Part shown: positions 42,664 to 50,483 of the stretch, in pieces
How the letters are laid out: each line of letters opens with the position of its first letter
Position numbering within the stretch: the stretch's first letter is position 1
Source of the DNA: Bacillota bacterium
GTDB lineage: Bacteria; Bacillota; Clostridia; Lachnospirales; Lachnospiraceae
Length of the DNA stretch: 64,000 nucleotides
Assembly: GCA_023391695.1 (NCBI GenBank)
Contig: JAEWAK010000052.1
Coordinates: forward strand, 62,001 to 126,000
Direction: 5' to 3'
Notes under the pieces: model-generated
Seen by the model: the letters and a program-made list of their open reading frames with translations, nothing else
Databases searched by the model: none
What the model was told of the DNA's origin: nothing
Translations under genes and position numbers: made by a program

Positions 42664-43650
42664 ATGAATATTGGTAAAGTATCGGAGACAGTTTTAAAAA
42701 GGTCCATTCTTAAGCAAATAAAACATAGAAGAGATGAAGTACTGGTAGGACCCGGTGTCGGGGAGGACTGCAGTGTCCTGGAACTTGGGGAGGATGAGGT
42801 ATTTGTCATTTCCACGGATCCCATTACCGGAACTACGGAGAATATAGGAACTCTGGCAGTACATATAACGGCTAATGATATTTCTTCCAATGGTGCCGAG
42901 ATTATTGGCATCATGCTGACCATATTATTACCGGAAGGCTACAGGGAATCTGATCTGAAAAATATGATGAAAGAAATAGAAGCGGTAAGTGAAAGCTTGA
43001 ATATAGAAATCCTGGGAGGCCATACGGAGATAACCGCTGCAGTTAACCAGCCGGTGATAACTGTTACGGGAGTTGGCAAAATGCCGAAAAACCAGATGAT
43101 AAAAACAGCAGGTGTTATCCCCGGACAGGAAATAGTCATGACAAAATGGGCGGGTTTGGAAGGTACTGCCATTATAGCCAGGGAAAAAGAAGCGGAACTC
43201 TTGAGCAAGTATACCAAAGATTTTATAGTCGGAGCGCAGAATTTTCTTCAGAATATATCTGTGGTAGCCGAAGCCCGGTTAGCCAGGGCCATGGGGGTAA
43301 CCTCTATGCATGATGTTACGGAAGGCGGAATATTCGGCGCCTTATGGGAATTAGGGGAAGCTTCAGGAGTAGGCCTTGAAGTTGACCTGAAAAAAATAAC
43401 TTTAAAGCAGGAAACAGTGGAAATATGTGAGTTTTATGATTTAAATCCCTATCAGCTGATATCCAGCGGCGTTATGCTTATGGTTACGGATAAAGCCAAT
43501 GAGCTGGCAGAGGTTCTTAAGAAAAACGGTATTCCTGCCGCGGTAATCGGCCGGATCACAGCGGGTAATGACCGGGTTGTCTTAAATGATGTGGAAAAAC
43601 GGTTTTTGGCACCGCCTAAAAGTGATGAACTGTATAAGGCCGGTATTTGA
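42664..43650 (+). CDS. AIR synthase-related (HypE/ThiL-like) protein
   Basis: A PurM-fold ATP-binding protein of 328 residues. The N-domain has GPGVGEDCSVLELGEDEVFVI split over about 29-49 and the STDPITGT and HITANDISSNGAEIIG motifs typical of HypE-like proteins. The C-domain has MHDVTEGGIFGALWELGEASG (split about 215-236). No other hydrogenase-maturation genes are near, so calling it HypE would be premature. ATG 42664 has GGAGGCAGT directly before it; upstream in-frame starts would read through the 33-bp repeats. Confidence 0.82.
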   Translation: MNIGKVSETVLKRSILKQIKHRRDEVLVGPGVGEDCSVLELGEDEVFVISTDPITGTTENIGTLAVHITANDISSNGAEIIGIMLTILLPEGYRESDLKNMMKEIEAVSESLNIEILGGHTEITAAVNQPVITVTGVGKMPKNQMIKTAGVIPGQEIVMTKWAGLEGTAIIAREKEAELLSKYTKDFIVGAQNFLQNISVVAEARLARAMGVTSMHDVTEGGIFGALWELGEASGVGLEVDLKKITLKQETVEICEFYDLNPYQLISSGVMLMVTDKANELAEVLKKNGIPAAVIGRITAGNDRVVLNDVEKRFLAPPKSDELYKAGI

Positions 43651-43763
43651 TATTAAAATTAATCTTAGTATATAGTCTAAGTTAACTTAAGTTGGAAGAA
43701 GATAAAACATTCAAATAAAAAGCATATTATAATAAAATATTAACATAGAAAGGAAGCAGTAAA

Positions 43764-44246
43764 ATGAGAGAAAAGATATTATCAGCCATTGATAAAAACA
43801 GCAAATTGACAGCAAAAGATTTAGCGGCCATGTTAGGCAGCACAGAGGAAGAGGTAGCAGCGATTATTAAGGAACTTGAGGCAGAAACCATTATCTGCGG
43901 TTATCCGACTTTAATTAACTGGGATAAAACGGAAAGTGAAAAAGTGACAGCATTAATCGAAGTCAAAGTAACACCACAGCGTGGACAGGGCTTTGACAGA
44001 ATAGCAGAAAGAATCTATAAATTCGATGAAGTGGAATCGGTTTATCTTATGTCAGGCGGTTTTGATTTAACCGTAATTATTGAAGGCAAAAGTATGAAAG
44101 AGGTTGCTAACTTTGTATCCAGCAAACTGGCACCCCTGGAAGCGGTACTTAGTACTGCCACCCATTTTGTTTTAAAGAAATACAAGGAACATGGCCTGCC
44201 ATTGGTACATGAAACCAACGATGAAAGGATGCTGATTACACCGTGA
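43764..44246 (+). CDS. Lrp/AsnC-family transcriptional regulator
   Basis: An Lrp-type regulator of 160 residues. The N-terminal winged helix (LTAKDLAAMLGSTEEEVAAI, about 15-34) is followed by a RAM/AsnC effector domain (about 65-150, ALIEVKVTPQRGQGFDRIAE). AAAGGAAGCAG precedes ATG 43764. It overlaps the aminotransferase gene by four bases (GTGA), so it probably controls that gene and perhaps itself in response to an amino acid. Palindromic AAGTTAACTT sits upstream at about 43678-43687. Confidence 0.92.
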   Translation: MREKILSAIDKNSKLTAKDLAAMLGSTEEEVAAIIKELEAETIICGYPTLINWDKTESEKVTALIEVKVTPQRGQGFDRIAERIYKFDEVESVYLMSGGFDLTVIIEGKSMKEVANFVSSKLAPLEAVLSTATHFVLKKYKEHGLPLVHETNDERMLITP

Positions 44247-45406
44247 GAAACCCATTGTCAAAAATAGTTGTGGAAATACAGCCTTCCGGCATAAGGAAAT
44301 TTTTTGATATTGTCAGTGAAATGAAAGATGCCATATCTTTAGGTGTCGGTGAACCGGATTTTGATACGCCCTGGCATATCAGGGAAGAAGGCATTTATTC
44401 CCTCGAAAAGGGAAGAACTTTTTATACTTCCAATGCAGGGCTGAAAGAATTGAAATATGAGATATGTAATTATTTAAACCGGAGATGCAGTCTTCACTAT
44501 GATCCGGAACAGGAAACCATTGTTACCATCGGCGGCAGCGAGGCCATTGATATCGGCCTTCGGGCCATGCTGGATCCGGGAGATGAAGTTTTAATTCCCC
44601 AGCCCAGCTATGTATCTTATTTACCCTGTGTTGCTTTAGCCGGCGGCAAGCCCGTAATAATTGAACTAAAGGCAGAAAACCAGTTCCGGCTGACCAAAGA
44701 GGAACTGCTGAGTGCCATAACGGATAAAACGAAAGTACTGATCATGCCGTTTCCCAATAATCCTACAGGGGCTATTATGGAATATGATGACCTGGTTGAA
44801 ATCGCAAAAATCGTGGAAGAGAAAGATATCTTTGTCATATCGGATGAAATTTATTCCGAGCTTACCTATGGCAAAAAACATGTTTCCATAGCTGAATTCC
44901 CGGGTATGAAAGAAAGAACAATCCTTATTAACGGTTTCTCCAAATCCTATGCAATGACCGGATGGAGATTAGGTTATGCGGCAGGACCTAAAAATATACT
45001 TGAACAAATGATTAAAATCCACCAGTTTGCCATTATGTGTGCACCCACGACCAGCCAGTATGCGGCAATCGAGGCATTAAAAAACGGTGACTCCGATGTG
45101 GAAATGATGCGGGATGCCTATGATCAGAGAAGAAGATATTTAATTCATGCTTTTAAGGAAATGGGGTTGGAATGTTTTGAGCCGTTTGGGGCATTTTATG
45201 TATTTCCATGCATCAAAAGCCTGGGAATGACTTCCGATGAATTTGCCACAAGGCTTTTGAAGGAGGAAAAGGTGGCAGTTGTGCCGGGGACGGCATTCGG
45301 CGATTGCGGGGAGGGCTTTTTAAGAATATCCTATGCTTATTCTATAGAAAACTTAAAAGTAGCAATTGAACGAATAGAGCGGTTTGTAAAGAAGTATAAA
45401 AAGTAA
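44243..45406 (+). CDS. PLP-dependent class I/II aminotransferase
   Basis: An aminotransferase of 387 residues. Key sites: GVGEPDFDTPWHI (about 34), NNPTGAIM with the Asn that contacts PLP (about 172), DEIYSELTYG (about 199) and the Schiff-base Lys in NGFSKSYAMTGWRLGYA (about 230-246). The Arg in FLRISYAYS (about 362) binds the substrate carboxylate. Best resemblance is to aspartate/aromatic aminotransferases often paired with Lrp regulators in Clostridia. The start is GTG 44243, overlapping the regulator stop codon. The exact substrates are not clear from sequence. Confidence 0.92.
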   Translation: MRNPLSKIVVEIQPSGIRKFFDIVSEMKDAISLGVGEPDFDTPWHIREEGIYSLEKGRTFYTSNAGLKELKYEICNYLNRRCSLHYDPEQETIVTIGGSEAIDIGLRAMLDPGDEVLIPQPSYVSYLPCVALAGGKPVIIELKAENQFRLTKEELLSAITDKTKVLIMPFPNNPTGAIMEYDDLVEIAKIVEEKDIFVISDEIYSELTYGKKHVSIAEFPGMKERTILINGFSKSYAMTGWRLGYAAGPKNILEQMIKIHQFAIMCAPTTSQYAAIEALKNGDSDVEMMRDAYDQRRRYLIHAFKEMGLECFEPFGAFYVFPCIKSLGMTSDEFATRLLKEEKVAVVPGTAFGDCGEGFLRISYAYSIENLKVAIERIERFVKKYKK

Positions 45407-45417
45407 ATATTCGGCTT

Positions 45418-45613
45418 TACAAGTAAAACAGCATCGGAATATGCTTATACCGGCATATTATAAATATGCTGAAACAGGTATATTTAGTAATGCATAAACG
45501 TATAAGTACGATAGCCAATTTTCGGTATGATGCATTTGACTGATTCACGCCGAGCTGCCAACGGGTGGCATGGGTCGAAAAAACTTTGCCAAACACAGGA
45601 ATGAATAGTCACC
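45418..45613. repeat. Possible relative of the MITE-like element at 46252-46411
   Basis: Shares with the 46.3-kb element, in the same order, AATATGC-, ATATTATAA-, TGCAT- and TTTGACT-containing segments, plus a GAATAGTCACC-like end at 45604-45614. The left end is less clear. The two lie on either side of cheX. The relationship is judged by eye and needs an alignment. Confidence 0.35.
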
Positions 45614-45649
45614 AAAAATGTAATTATTTTGTTAAATTATTAATTTTTA

Positions 45650-45679
45650 TTGTAATTTTTGGCATAAATGTGGTAAAAT
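45650..45679 (+). promoter_or_regulatory. Promoter of cheX
   Basis: -35 TTGTAA (45650-45655), 18-bp spacer, extended -10 TGGTAAAAT with TAAAAT at 45674-45679. ATG 45742 follows with SD TTAGGAGG. Confidence 0.55.
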
Positions 45680-45741
45680 CGACTTATTATTAATATAGGC
45701 TATCTGTACTACGCAGATGAGGTTACTTAGGAGGATAAGTT

Positions 45742-46206
45742 ATGGCAGGATTGAATGCAGAGCACATAAATCCCTTTTTAATTGCTGCTACGAAGATACT
45801 GAAGGATATGTGCTTTGTAGATGTGAAAATCGGAAAACCATATGTAAAAAACACAGATTTTACAGATGATACATTAGTGATCATGATAGGAATAACAGGA
45901 GAGATACGGGGACAGGCAATGATAGCATTTCCGGATGCGGTAGCATGTGATATTGCATCTAAGATGACCATGATGCCGATTACACAATTGGATGAATTAT
46001 CCACCAGTGCAGTTAGTGAATTAGGTAATATGATTCTGGGTAACACTGCAACAATATTTTCGACAAAAGGAGTTGGAATTGATATAACTCCTCCTACCCT
46101 CTGTACGGGTAATGTCTCATTTTCTATCACCTATTCACAGAATATTTGCATTCCTTTAATTTATAACGACGATAAGGTTATTGAAATTAATGTGGCGATT
46201 AAATAA
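45742..46206 (+). CDS. cheX: CheX-family CheY-phosphate phosphatase
   Basis: A 154-residue CheX-type protein that would dephosphorylate CheY-P or a related response regulator. The catalytic motif ExxN is intact in SELGNMILGNTA (about 91-102). The opening HINPFLIAATKILKDM and the strand ITGEIRGQAMIAFP are typical. No other chemotaxis gene is near, so its partner is elsewhere or it may serve another signalling system. A strong SD, TAGGAGG, precedes ATG 45742. It is flanked on both sides by related repeat-like elements. Confidence 0.85.
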   Translation: MAGLNAEHINPFLIAATKILKDMCFVDVKIGKPYVKNTDFTDDTLVIMIGITGEIRGQAMIAFPDAVACDIASKMTMMPITQLDELSTSAVSELGNMILGNTATIFSTKGVGIDITPPTLCTGNVSFSITYSQNICIPLIYNDDKVIEINVAIK

Positions 46207-46243
46207 ACCACATTTTCTATGCCATTCGGTTATCTTTATATCA

Positions 46244-46419
46244 GATTATTTGTGGCTATTCAGCCACGGCGGTTCTTAAGAACATCGCATATATTCGATT
46301 ATACATACAAAATATGCAGAAAGCGGTATATTATAATATACTGATATATGCATATTATGGCGTTGTTTGACTCGGAATTTCTTCGAGTTTCCAGGGTGTT
46401 CTGAATAGCCGGATTATTT
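46244..46419. mobile_element. MITE-like element with 8-bp target duplication
   Basis: GATTATTT occurs at 46244-46251 and again at 46412-46419. Between them a 160-bp element has imperfect terminal inverted repeats with the core GGCTATTCAG (46254-46263) and CTGAATAGCC (46401-46410). The inside is AT-rich with small palindromes and no frame. The layout is that of a non-autonomous insertion element. The CTATTCA core is shared with the 1.1-kb element. Confidence 0.6.
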
Positions 46420-46447
46420 TTATAGAATGAATAGCGGAGCAGTTAGT

Positions 46448-46948
46448 ATGAATGTTGTATTATTTGAGCCGGAAATACCGGCTAATACGGGAAATATAGG
46501 AAGAACCTGTGTGGCGACCGGTACCAGGTTACATTTGATCGAACCGCTGGGTTTTAAATTGAATGAGAAAGAAATCAAAAGAGCAGGGCTGGATTACTGG
46601 AAGGATTTGGACGTTACCATTTATGATAACTATGACGATTTCCTCACCAGGAATCCCAATGCTAAGATATATATGGCAACGACAAAAGCGGTTCATGTAT
46701 ATATCGAAGTAGATTATGAGCCGGACTGTTTTATTATGTTTGGCAAAGAAAGTGCGGGTATCCCGGAAGAAATCCTTCTTTGCAACAAAGAAAATTCTGT
46801 ACGTATACCAATGATCGGTGAAATCCGTTCCCTGAATTTGGCTAATTCCGTAGCTGTCGTCCTCTATGAAGCATTACGGCAGAACAATTTCTCCGGAATG
46901 AAAAGGATGGGGCAGCTTCATCATCATTCCTGGGATGAAAGCCTGTAG
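46448..46948 (+). CDS. trmL: tRNA (cytidine/uridine-2'-O)-methyltransferase, TrmL type
   Basis: A SPOUT-class enzyme that 2'-O-methylates position 34 of tRNA-Leu. It has 166 residues. It begins MNVVLFEPEIPANTGNIGRT and has the SAM-knot motifs MFGKESAGIPEEIL (about 99-112) and RSLNLANSVAVVLYEALRQ (about 129-147). ATG 46448 was chosen for GCGGAG seven bases before it; an in-frame ATG at 46427 overlaps that SD. It is the first gene after the MITE-like element, so its promoter may lie in the element. Confidence 0.93.
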   Translation: MNVVLFEPEIPANTGNIGRTCVATGTRLHLIEPLGFKLNEKEIKRAGLDYWKDLDVTIYDNYDDFLTRNPNAKIYMATTKAVHVYIEVDYEPDCFIMFGKESAGIPEEILLCNKENSVRIPMIGEIRSLNLANSVAVVLYEALRQNNFSGMKRMGQLHHHSWDESL

Positions 46949-46951
46949 ATT

Positions 46952-47106
46952 TAACCTTACAAGTAAGTCACCCGCTTCTTAGCGGAGTGTAAGCGGTGAG
47001 TTAGGGATTTACTTGTTTCAGTCGGAGTTCATGTTCCACTGAAATACCTGCGTAGCAGGTATAAGGTTATGAGCAAGTAGCATAGCGGACCTGAATATCC
47101 GCTTGA
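46952..47106 (+). other. Branched-hairpin region downstream of trmL
   Basis: An outer stem, TAACCTTA (46952-46959) with TAAGGTTA (47062-47069), encloses three arms: one with ACAAGTAA (46959-46966)/TTACTTGT (47009-47016) and inner CCCGCTT/AAGCGGT pairs; CAGT(..)ACTG at about 47019-47041; and ACCTGC/GCAGGT (47046-47060). A fourth hairpin AGCGGA/TCCGCT (47093-47103) shares flanking sequence with the terminator at 42448. It may be a structured terminator or repeat. Confidence 0.45.
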
Positions 47107-47225
47107 CTAATAAATTCACGTGTTGAGATTGTACAGTCGCTCGTTTACCTTTCCCTGCTATGCCAGAGTTTCGCAGTAAGAAGCCGTGATGGACAGGAAG
47201 CGGTTTTTCAGTGCTGCGGCAATAA

Positions 47226-47292
47226 AATAGAAAAAGTACGCCCGGTTAAGACAAATCATGTCTTCTCCTTGGTGTGCTTTTCCTGCTCTATT
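47226..47292. terminator. Stable hairpin in the trmL downstream spacer
   Basis: AAAAGTACGCC (47232-47242) pairs with GGTGTGCTTTT (47271-47281) with two G-T pairs. AATAG (47226-47230) pairs outside with CTATT (47288-47292), and AGACA/TGTCT pairs inside. A-rich on one side and T-rich on the other, it could stop transcription from either direction. Confidence 0.5.
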
Positions 47293-47402
47293 GTTTCCAC
47301 AAATGAAAAAACCTTTATTCCTGTTTTTCCCGGCCCTTACGCTTTACGTTTATGGTAGAAGGAAAATGCAAGCCAGCGGCTGTACAAATACGGCAGGATG
47401 TA

Positions 47403-47424
47403 TTTAAGAAAACTTTAAGAAAGG
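47403..47424 (+). promoter_or_regulatory. 11-bp direct repeat resembling an OmpR-family operator
   Basis: TTTAAGAAAAC (47403-47413) is followed at once by TTTAAGAAAGG (47414-47424), one helical turn apart, as bound by OmpR/PhoB-type dimers. It lies about 50-85 bp upstream of the promoter at 47462-47491. An OmpR-family regulator is encoded at 49730-50446; that it binds here is inference. Confidence 0.4.
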
Positions 47425-47461
47425 TTTATTTTTAATCTAAAGTTTATAGCAAGTAACTTAA

Positions 47462-47491
47462 TTGTAATTATTAACGGATATTTAGTATAAT
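47462..47491 (+). promoter_or_regulatory. Promoter of the 47.5-kb membrane protein gene
   Basis: -35 TTGTAA (47462-47467), 18-bp spacer, -10 TATAAT (47486-47491). The expected start (about 47496-47499) lies at the SD AAGGGGG, giving a very short leader. Confidence 0.6.
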
Positions 47492-47508
47492 TATAAGGGG
47501 GAATTTTT

Positions 47509-47952
47509 ATTAAAAATAATTTATGGATCCGGTATTTGGCTTATACGGTAACTATTCTTATATTGATATTTTTAGAGGCATATATCATGAATCCTATAAT
47601 AATACAGGAACGGAGAACTTTTCGATATAATCCATACCATTACCTGATTCCCCTTGTATTTAATGCAGGAATCGGTTTTGTACTGGGGCTGGAACACTTC
47701 ATAAACGAAATCAGGAAGGCGGGAGTGTGGAAAATTAATCTTCCCAAAGTGATTTTTATGGTGATACCCTCCTTATATTTTTCACTTTCCATTTTTATGA
47801 GTTTTATAAGTAATCAATCTATTCTAAAAATAATATTTTATCCTATTAATTTATTAATAATAAAAGGCAGTACATCCTTTATTGTAATCTTTCAATTGAT
47901 TCTGGGATATTTGATTATTACCTGTTTTTATAAAGAGCATAAGAAAGATTAA
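47509..47952 (+). CDS. Small multi-pass membrane protein, probable ATT start
   Basis: An unrecognised membrane protein with about four hydrophobic segments (AYTVTILILIFLEAYI, YLIPLVFNAGIGFVLGL, VIFMVIPSLYFSLSIFMSF, SFIVIFQLILGYLIIT). The usual start choice, TTG 47536, has no SD and begins inside the first membrane segment. ATT 47509 lies 7 bases after AAGGGGG and adds a positively charged lead (KNNLWIRY), as expected for a membrane protein, giving 147 residues. ATT starts are rare but known (infC). No function can be assigned. It is the only gene close to the 11-bp direct repeat. Confidence 0.55.
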   Translation: MKNNLWIRYLAYTVTILILIFLEAYIMNPIIIQERRTFRYNPYHYLIPLVFNAGIGFVLGLEHFINEIRKAGVWKINLPKVIFMVIPSLYFSLSIFMSFISNQSILKIIFYPINLLIIKGSTSFIVIFQLILGYLIITCFYKEHKKD

Positions 47953-48047
47953 GCATACCCGAAGTATTAATATATTCTTAAATAGGAGAGGTTTGGAATA
48001 TCCTTAAAACTTAAAAAACAAATAAAATATAAAGATGGAGAATAAAC

Positions 48048-48227
48048 ATGAAAGAAAAAAACTGCGATTATTGCATAAATTATATATTTGATGAGGAATA
48101 CAATTATTACGGTTGCGATGTGCATCTGGATGAAGATGAAATGGGTAAGTTTTTAACTCATTCCCTGGACAGATGCCCCCATTTTAAGTTTAATGACGAA
48201 TATAAAATCGTAAAGAAACAAATTTAA
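48048..48227 (+). CDS. Small cysteine-rich protein (DUF6472-like)
   Basis: A 59-residue protein with four Cys in the pattern CDYC near the start, YGCDVH in the middle and DRCPHFKF near the end. Such an arrangement suggests a small zinc-binding knuckle. It resembles the DUF6472 proteins common in Lachnospiraceae; the function is unknown. The SD AGATGGAG lies 7 bases before ATG 48048. It is convergent with the histidine kinase gene. Confidence 0.75.
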   Translation: MKEKNCDYCINYIFDEEYNYYGCDVHLDEDEMGKFLTHSLDRCPHFKFNDEYKIVKKQI

Positions 48228-48275
48228 ACGTATAATATATTTTTTAGAAACATCTTTAGCGGCGGAAACCAGGTA

Positions 48276-49703
48276 TTATAACAGGAAGCCCTCCGACCTC
48301 GGCAGGGTGAAGATAAATTCCGTTCCGACTCCCTCCGTACTGATGACATTAATATTTTCATTGTGGGCGGTAATGATCTCCTTGGTGATGGAGAGCCCAA
48401 GTCCCGTTCCTTTTTTATCCTTTCCCCTGGAGGCGTCTGTCTTATAAAAGCGTTCCCATATCTTTTTGATATTGTCTTTGGGGATTCCAATACCATGATC
48501 CTTAACGGATATAAAGACTTTGTCACCTTTTTCCACCGTAGATATTTTGATGGTGGAATTGGGATGACTGAATTTTATGGCATTATCCAGGAGATTATAA
48601 AGAACCTGTTGGATTTTACTCATGTCAGCATCCACCAGGGTTTCTTTGGATGAAAAAATCAGGTTTAGCGTAATCTTTTTCTCGGTACAGGCACCTTCAA
48701 AACTCTCGGCGGTTTTCTTTATGATGTGATTAATGTCAAAAGAAACGATCTCCAAAATCGTACCGTGGTTTTCAAAGCTGTTTAAAGCCAGCAGGCTTGT
48801 AGTCAGCTTATTTAAGCGCTCCGTTTCAAAAAGGATAATTCCAAGATATTTATCCTTCATTTCATAAGGGATGGTCCCGTCCTGCAAAGCTTCCGCATAA
48901 CCCTTGATAGAGGTTAAGGGGGAGCGGAAATCATGGGAGATATTTGCCACAAACTTTTTCTGGTAATCGTCCAGATTATTGATTTCACCGGCCATATAGG
49001 ATATGGAATTGGCAAGGCTTCCATATTCATCCTGCCGCTTCATTTTCAGGGCATAGGAATAGTTCCCTTTGGTATATTCACTTGCCGCTTTATTTAATTT
49101 ATTCAAGGGAATAATCATCAGGTAATAGATATAGGCGAAGATCAGGAATAAAAATCCCAGGAATATTAAAAAGCAGATATTTATGATGTCAATTACCTGG
49201 GTACCGTTATTCTTTATTCCCCTTAAGGAGGAATGCATCACGATATAGCCCTGTACCTTCACCTGGTATTTATTCATTACCCCGTAAACCACACTTACCA
49301 TGGGTTCGGACAGAACACCTTTCATCACCGTATGATCGTGAAAAGTTTCATTCAGGAAATACGGATCGATATCCAGTACATTAATTGCCTCATCCTTATC
49401 CCCTTTCGGTTTGGTATCCGATATAACCATACCTTTCGTATTTACGACCCATATCCGGGCATCCAGAATTGCCCCTATGGTTTTTATCTGTGTCGTAAGA
49501 TTGGAAAGGGATAATTGATTGTCATAAAAGCTGGTCATATATTCGGCAGAAATGGATGCAGCTTCATTGTATAACAATGATTTCTTGTCTTCTATCAGCT
49601 TCTTGTCATAACGGTTTGCAGCATATGTATTAAGCAGTATAAACATAAACACTGCCGAAAACAGGTAACAAACCAATAATTTAATCCATAAATACCGTTT
49701 CAT
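48276..49703 (-). CDS. Two-component sensor histidine kinase
   Basis: A membrane sensor kinase of 475 residues. Membrane segments at about 10-27 and 170-192 enclose an extracellular sensor domain of about 140 residues. A HAMP domain follows (about 192-245). The H-box FVANISHDFRSPLTSIKGYA (about 253-272) has the phosphorylated His; the N-box LLDNAIKFSHPN, G1 KDHGIGIPKDN and G2 GTGLGLSI complete the ATPase. It lies 26 bp after its response regulator and is the last gene of the mutS2-regulator-kinase run. The stimulus is unknown. All catalytic boxes are intact. Confidence 0.94.
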   Translation of the reverse strand: MKRYLWIKLLVCYLFSAVFMFILLNTYAANRYDKKLIEDKKSLLYNEAASISAEYMTSFYDNQLSLSNLTTQIKTIGAILDARIWVVNTKGMVISDTKPKGDKDEAINVLDIDPYFLNETFHDHTVMKGVLSEPMVSVVYGVMNKYQVKVQGYIVMHSSLRGIKNNGTQVIDIINICFLIFLGFLFLIFAYIYYLMIIPLNKLNKAASEYTKGNYSYALKMKRQDEYGSLANSISYMAGEINNLDDYQKKFVANISHDFRSPLTSIKGYAEALQDGTIPYEMKDKYLGIILFETERLNKLTTSLLALNSFENHGTILEIVSFDINHIIKKTAESFEGACTEKKITLNLIFSSKETLVDADMSKIQQVLYNLLDNAIKFSHPNSTIKISTVEKGDKVFISVKDHGIGIPKDNIKKIWERFYKTDASRGKDKKGTGLGLSITKEIITAHNENINVISTEGVGTEFIFTLPRSEGFLL

Positions 49704-49729
49704 ATGGTCTCCTTAAGCTTTTTCCGTCT

Positions 49730-50446
49730 TTATTTTTTTACTTCGAATTTATAACCGATGCCCCAAACCGTTGATAAACTCCAGGAAGCGTGGTCTTTGA
49801 TCTTCTCACGCAGCCTTTTAATATGTACATCAACGGTTCTGGTATCCCCGATGTATTCATATCCCCAGATATGGTCTAAAAGCTGTTCCCTGGTAAATAC
49901 CTGGTTCGGATGGGAAGCAAGAAAATAAAATAATTCCAGTTCCTTCGGCGGCATTTCTATGGTGCTTCCGTAGTAAAGCACGGAATAGTTGGACTGATTG
50001 ATGATAAGGTCAGGATAGGTCACAAAATCACCGGTCTGCTCCGTTACAACTGTTTCGGCAGGCTGGGTCACGGCAGGATGGAACCTTCTTAAGACGGCCT
50101 TTACCCGTGCAACTAATTCCTTGGAATCAAAAGGTTTGATAATATAATCATCCGCTCCTAATTCAAGTCCCAGAACTTTATCAAATATTTCTCCTTTGGC
50201 AGATAACATAATAATAGGTATGGAAGAGGTTTTACGGATTTCCCTGCAGACCTCATAGCCGTCAATTCCCGGCAGCATTAAATCCAGCAGGATTAAATTT
50301 GGCTGATAGCTTGCAAATTTAAGGATTGCCTCCTCGCCGTCATGGACCATAAGGGTATCAAAACATTCCTTGGTCAGATAGAGGGAAATCAATCCGGCTA
50401 TATTTACATCATCATCGACAATTAATATTTTTTGTTTTGTAGCCAT
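49730..50446 (-). CDS. OmpR-family response regulator
   Basis: A transcriptional response regulator of 238 residues. The receiver domain has DDD near the start (VDDDVNIAGL), the phospho-Asp in LILLDLMLPGIDGYE (about 53) and Lys in IIKPFDSKELVARV (about 104). The C-terminal winged helix has LELFYFLASHPNQVFTREQL and DTRTVDVHIKRLREKI. The cognate kinase follows directly. mutS2 ends 37 bp upstream, so the three may share a transcript. A candidate binding site lies at 47403-47424. Confidence 0.95.
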   Translation of the reverse strand: MATKQKILIVDDDVNIAGLISLYLTKECFDTLMVHDGEEAILKFASYQPNLILLDLMLPGIDGYEVCREIRKTSSIPIIMLSAKGEIFDKVLGLELGADDYIIKPFDSKELVARVKAVLRRFHPAVTQPAETVVTEQTGDFVTYPDLIINQSNYSVLYYGSTIEMPPKELELFYFLASHPNQVFTREQLLDHIWGYEYIGDTRTVDVHIKRLREKIKDHASWSLSTVWGIGYKFEVKK

Positions 50447-50483
50447 AAATCCTCCTTTATAAGCTTTGATTTTTCATATTTTA

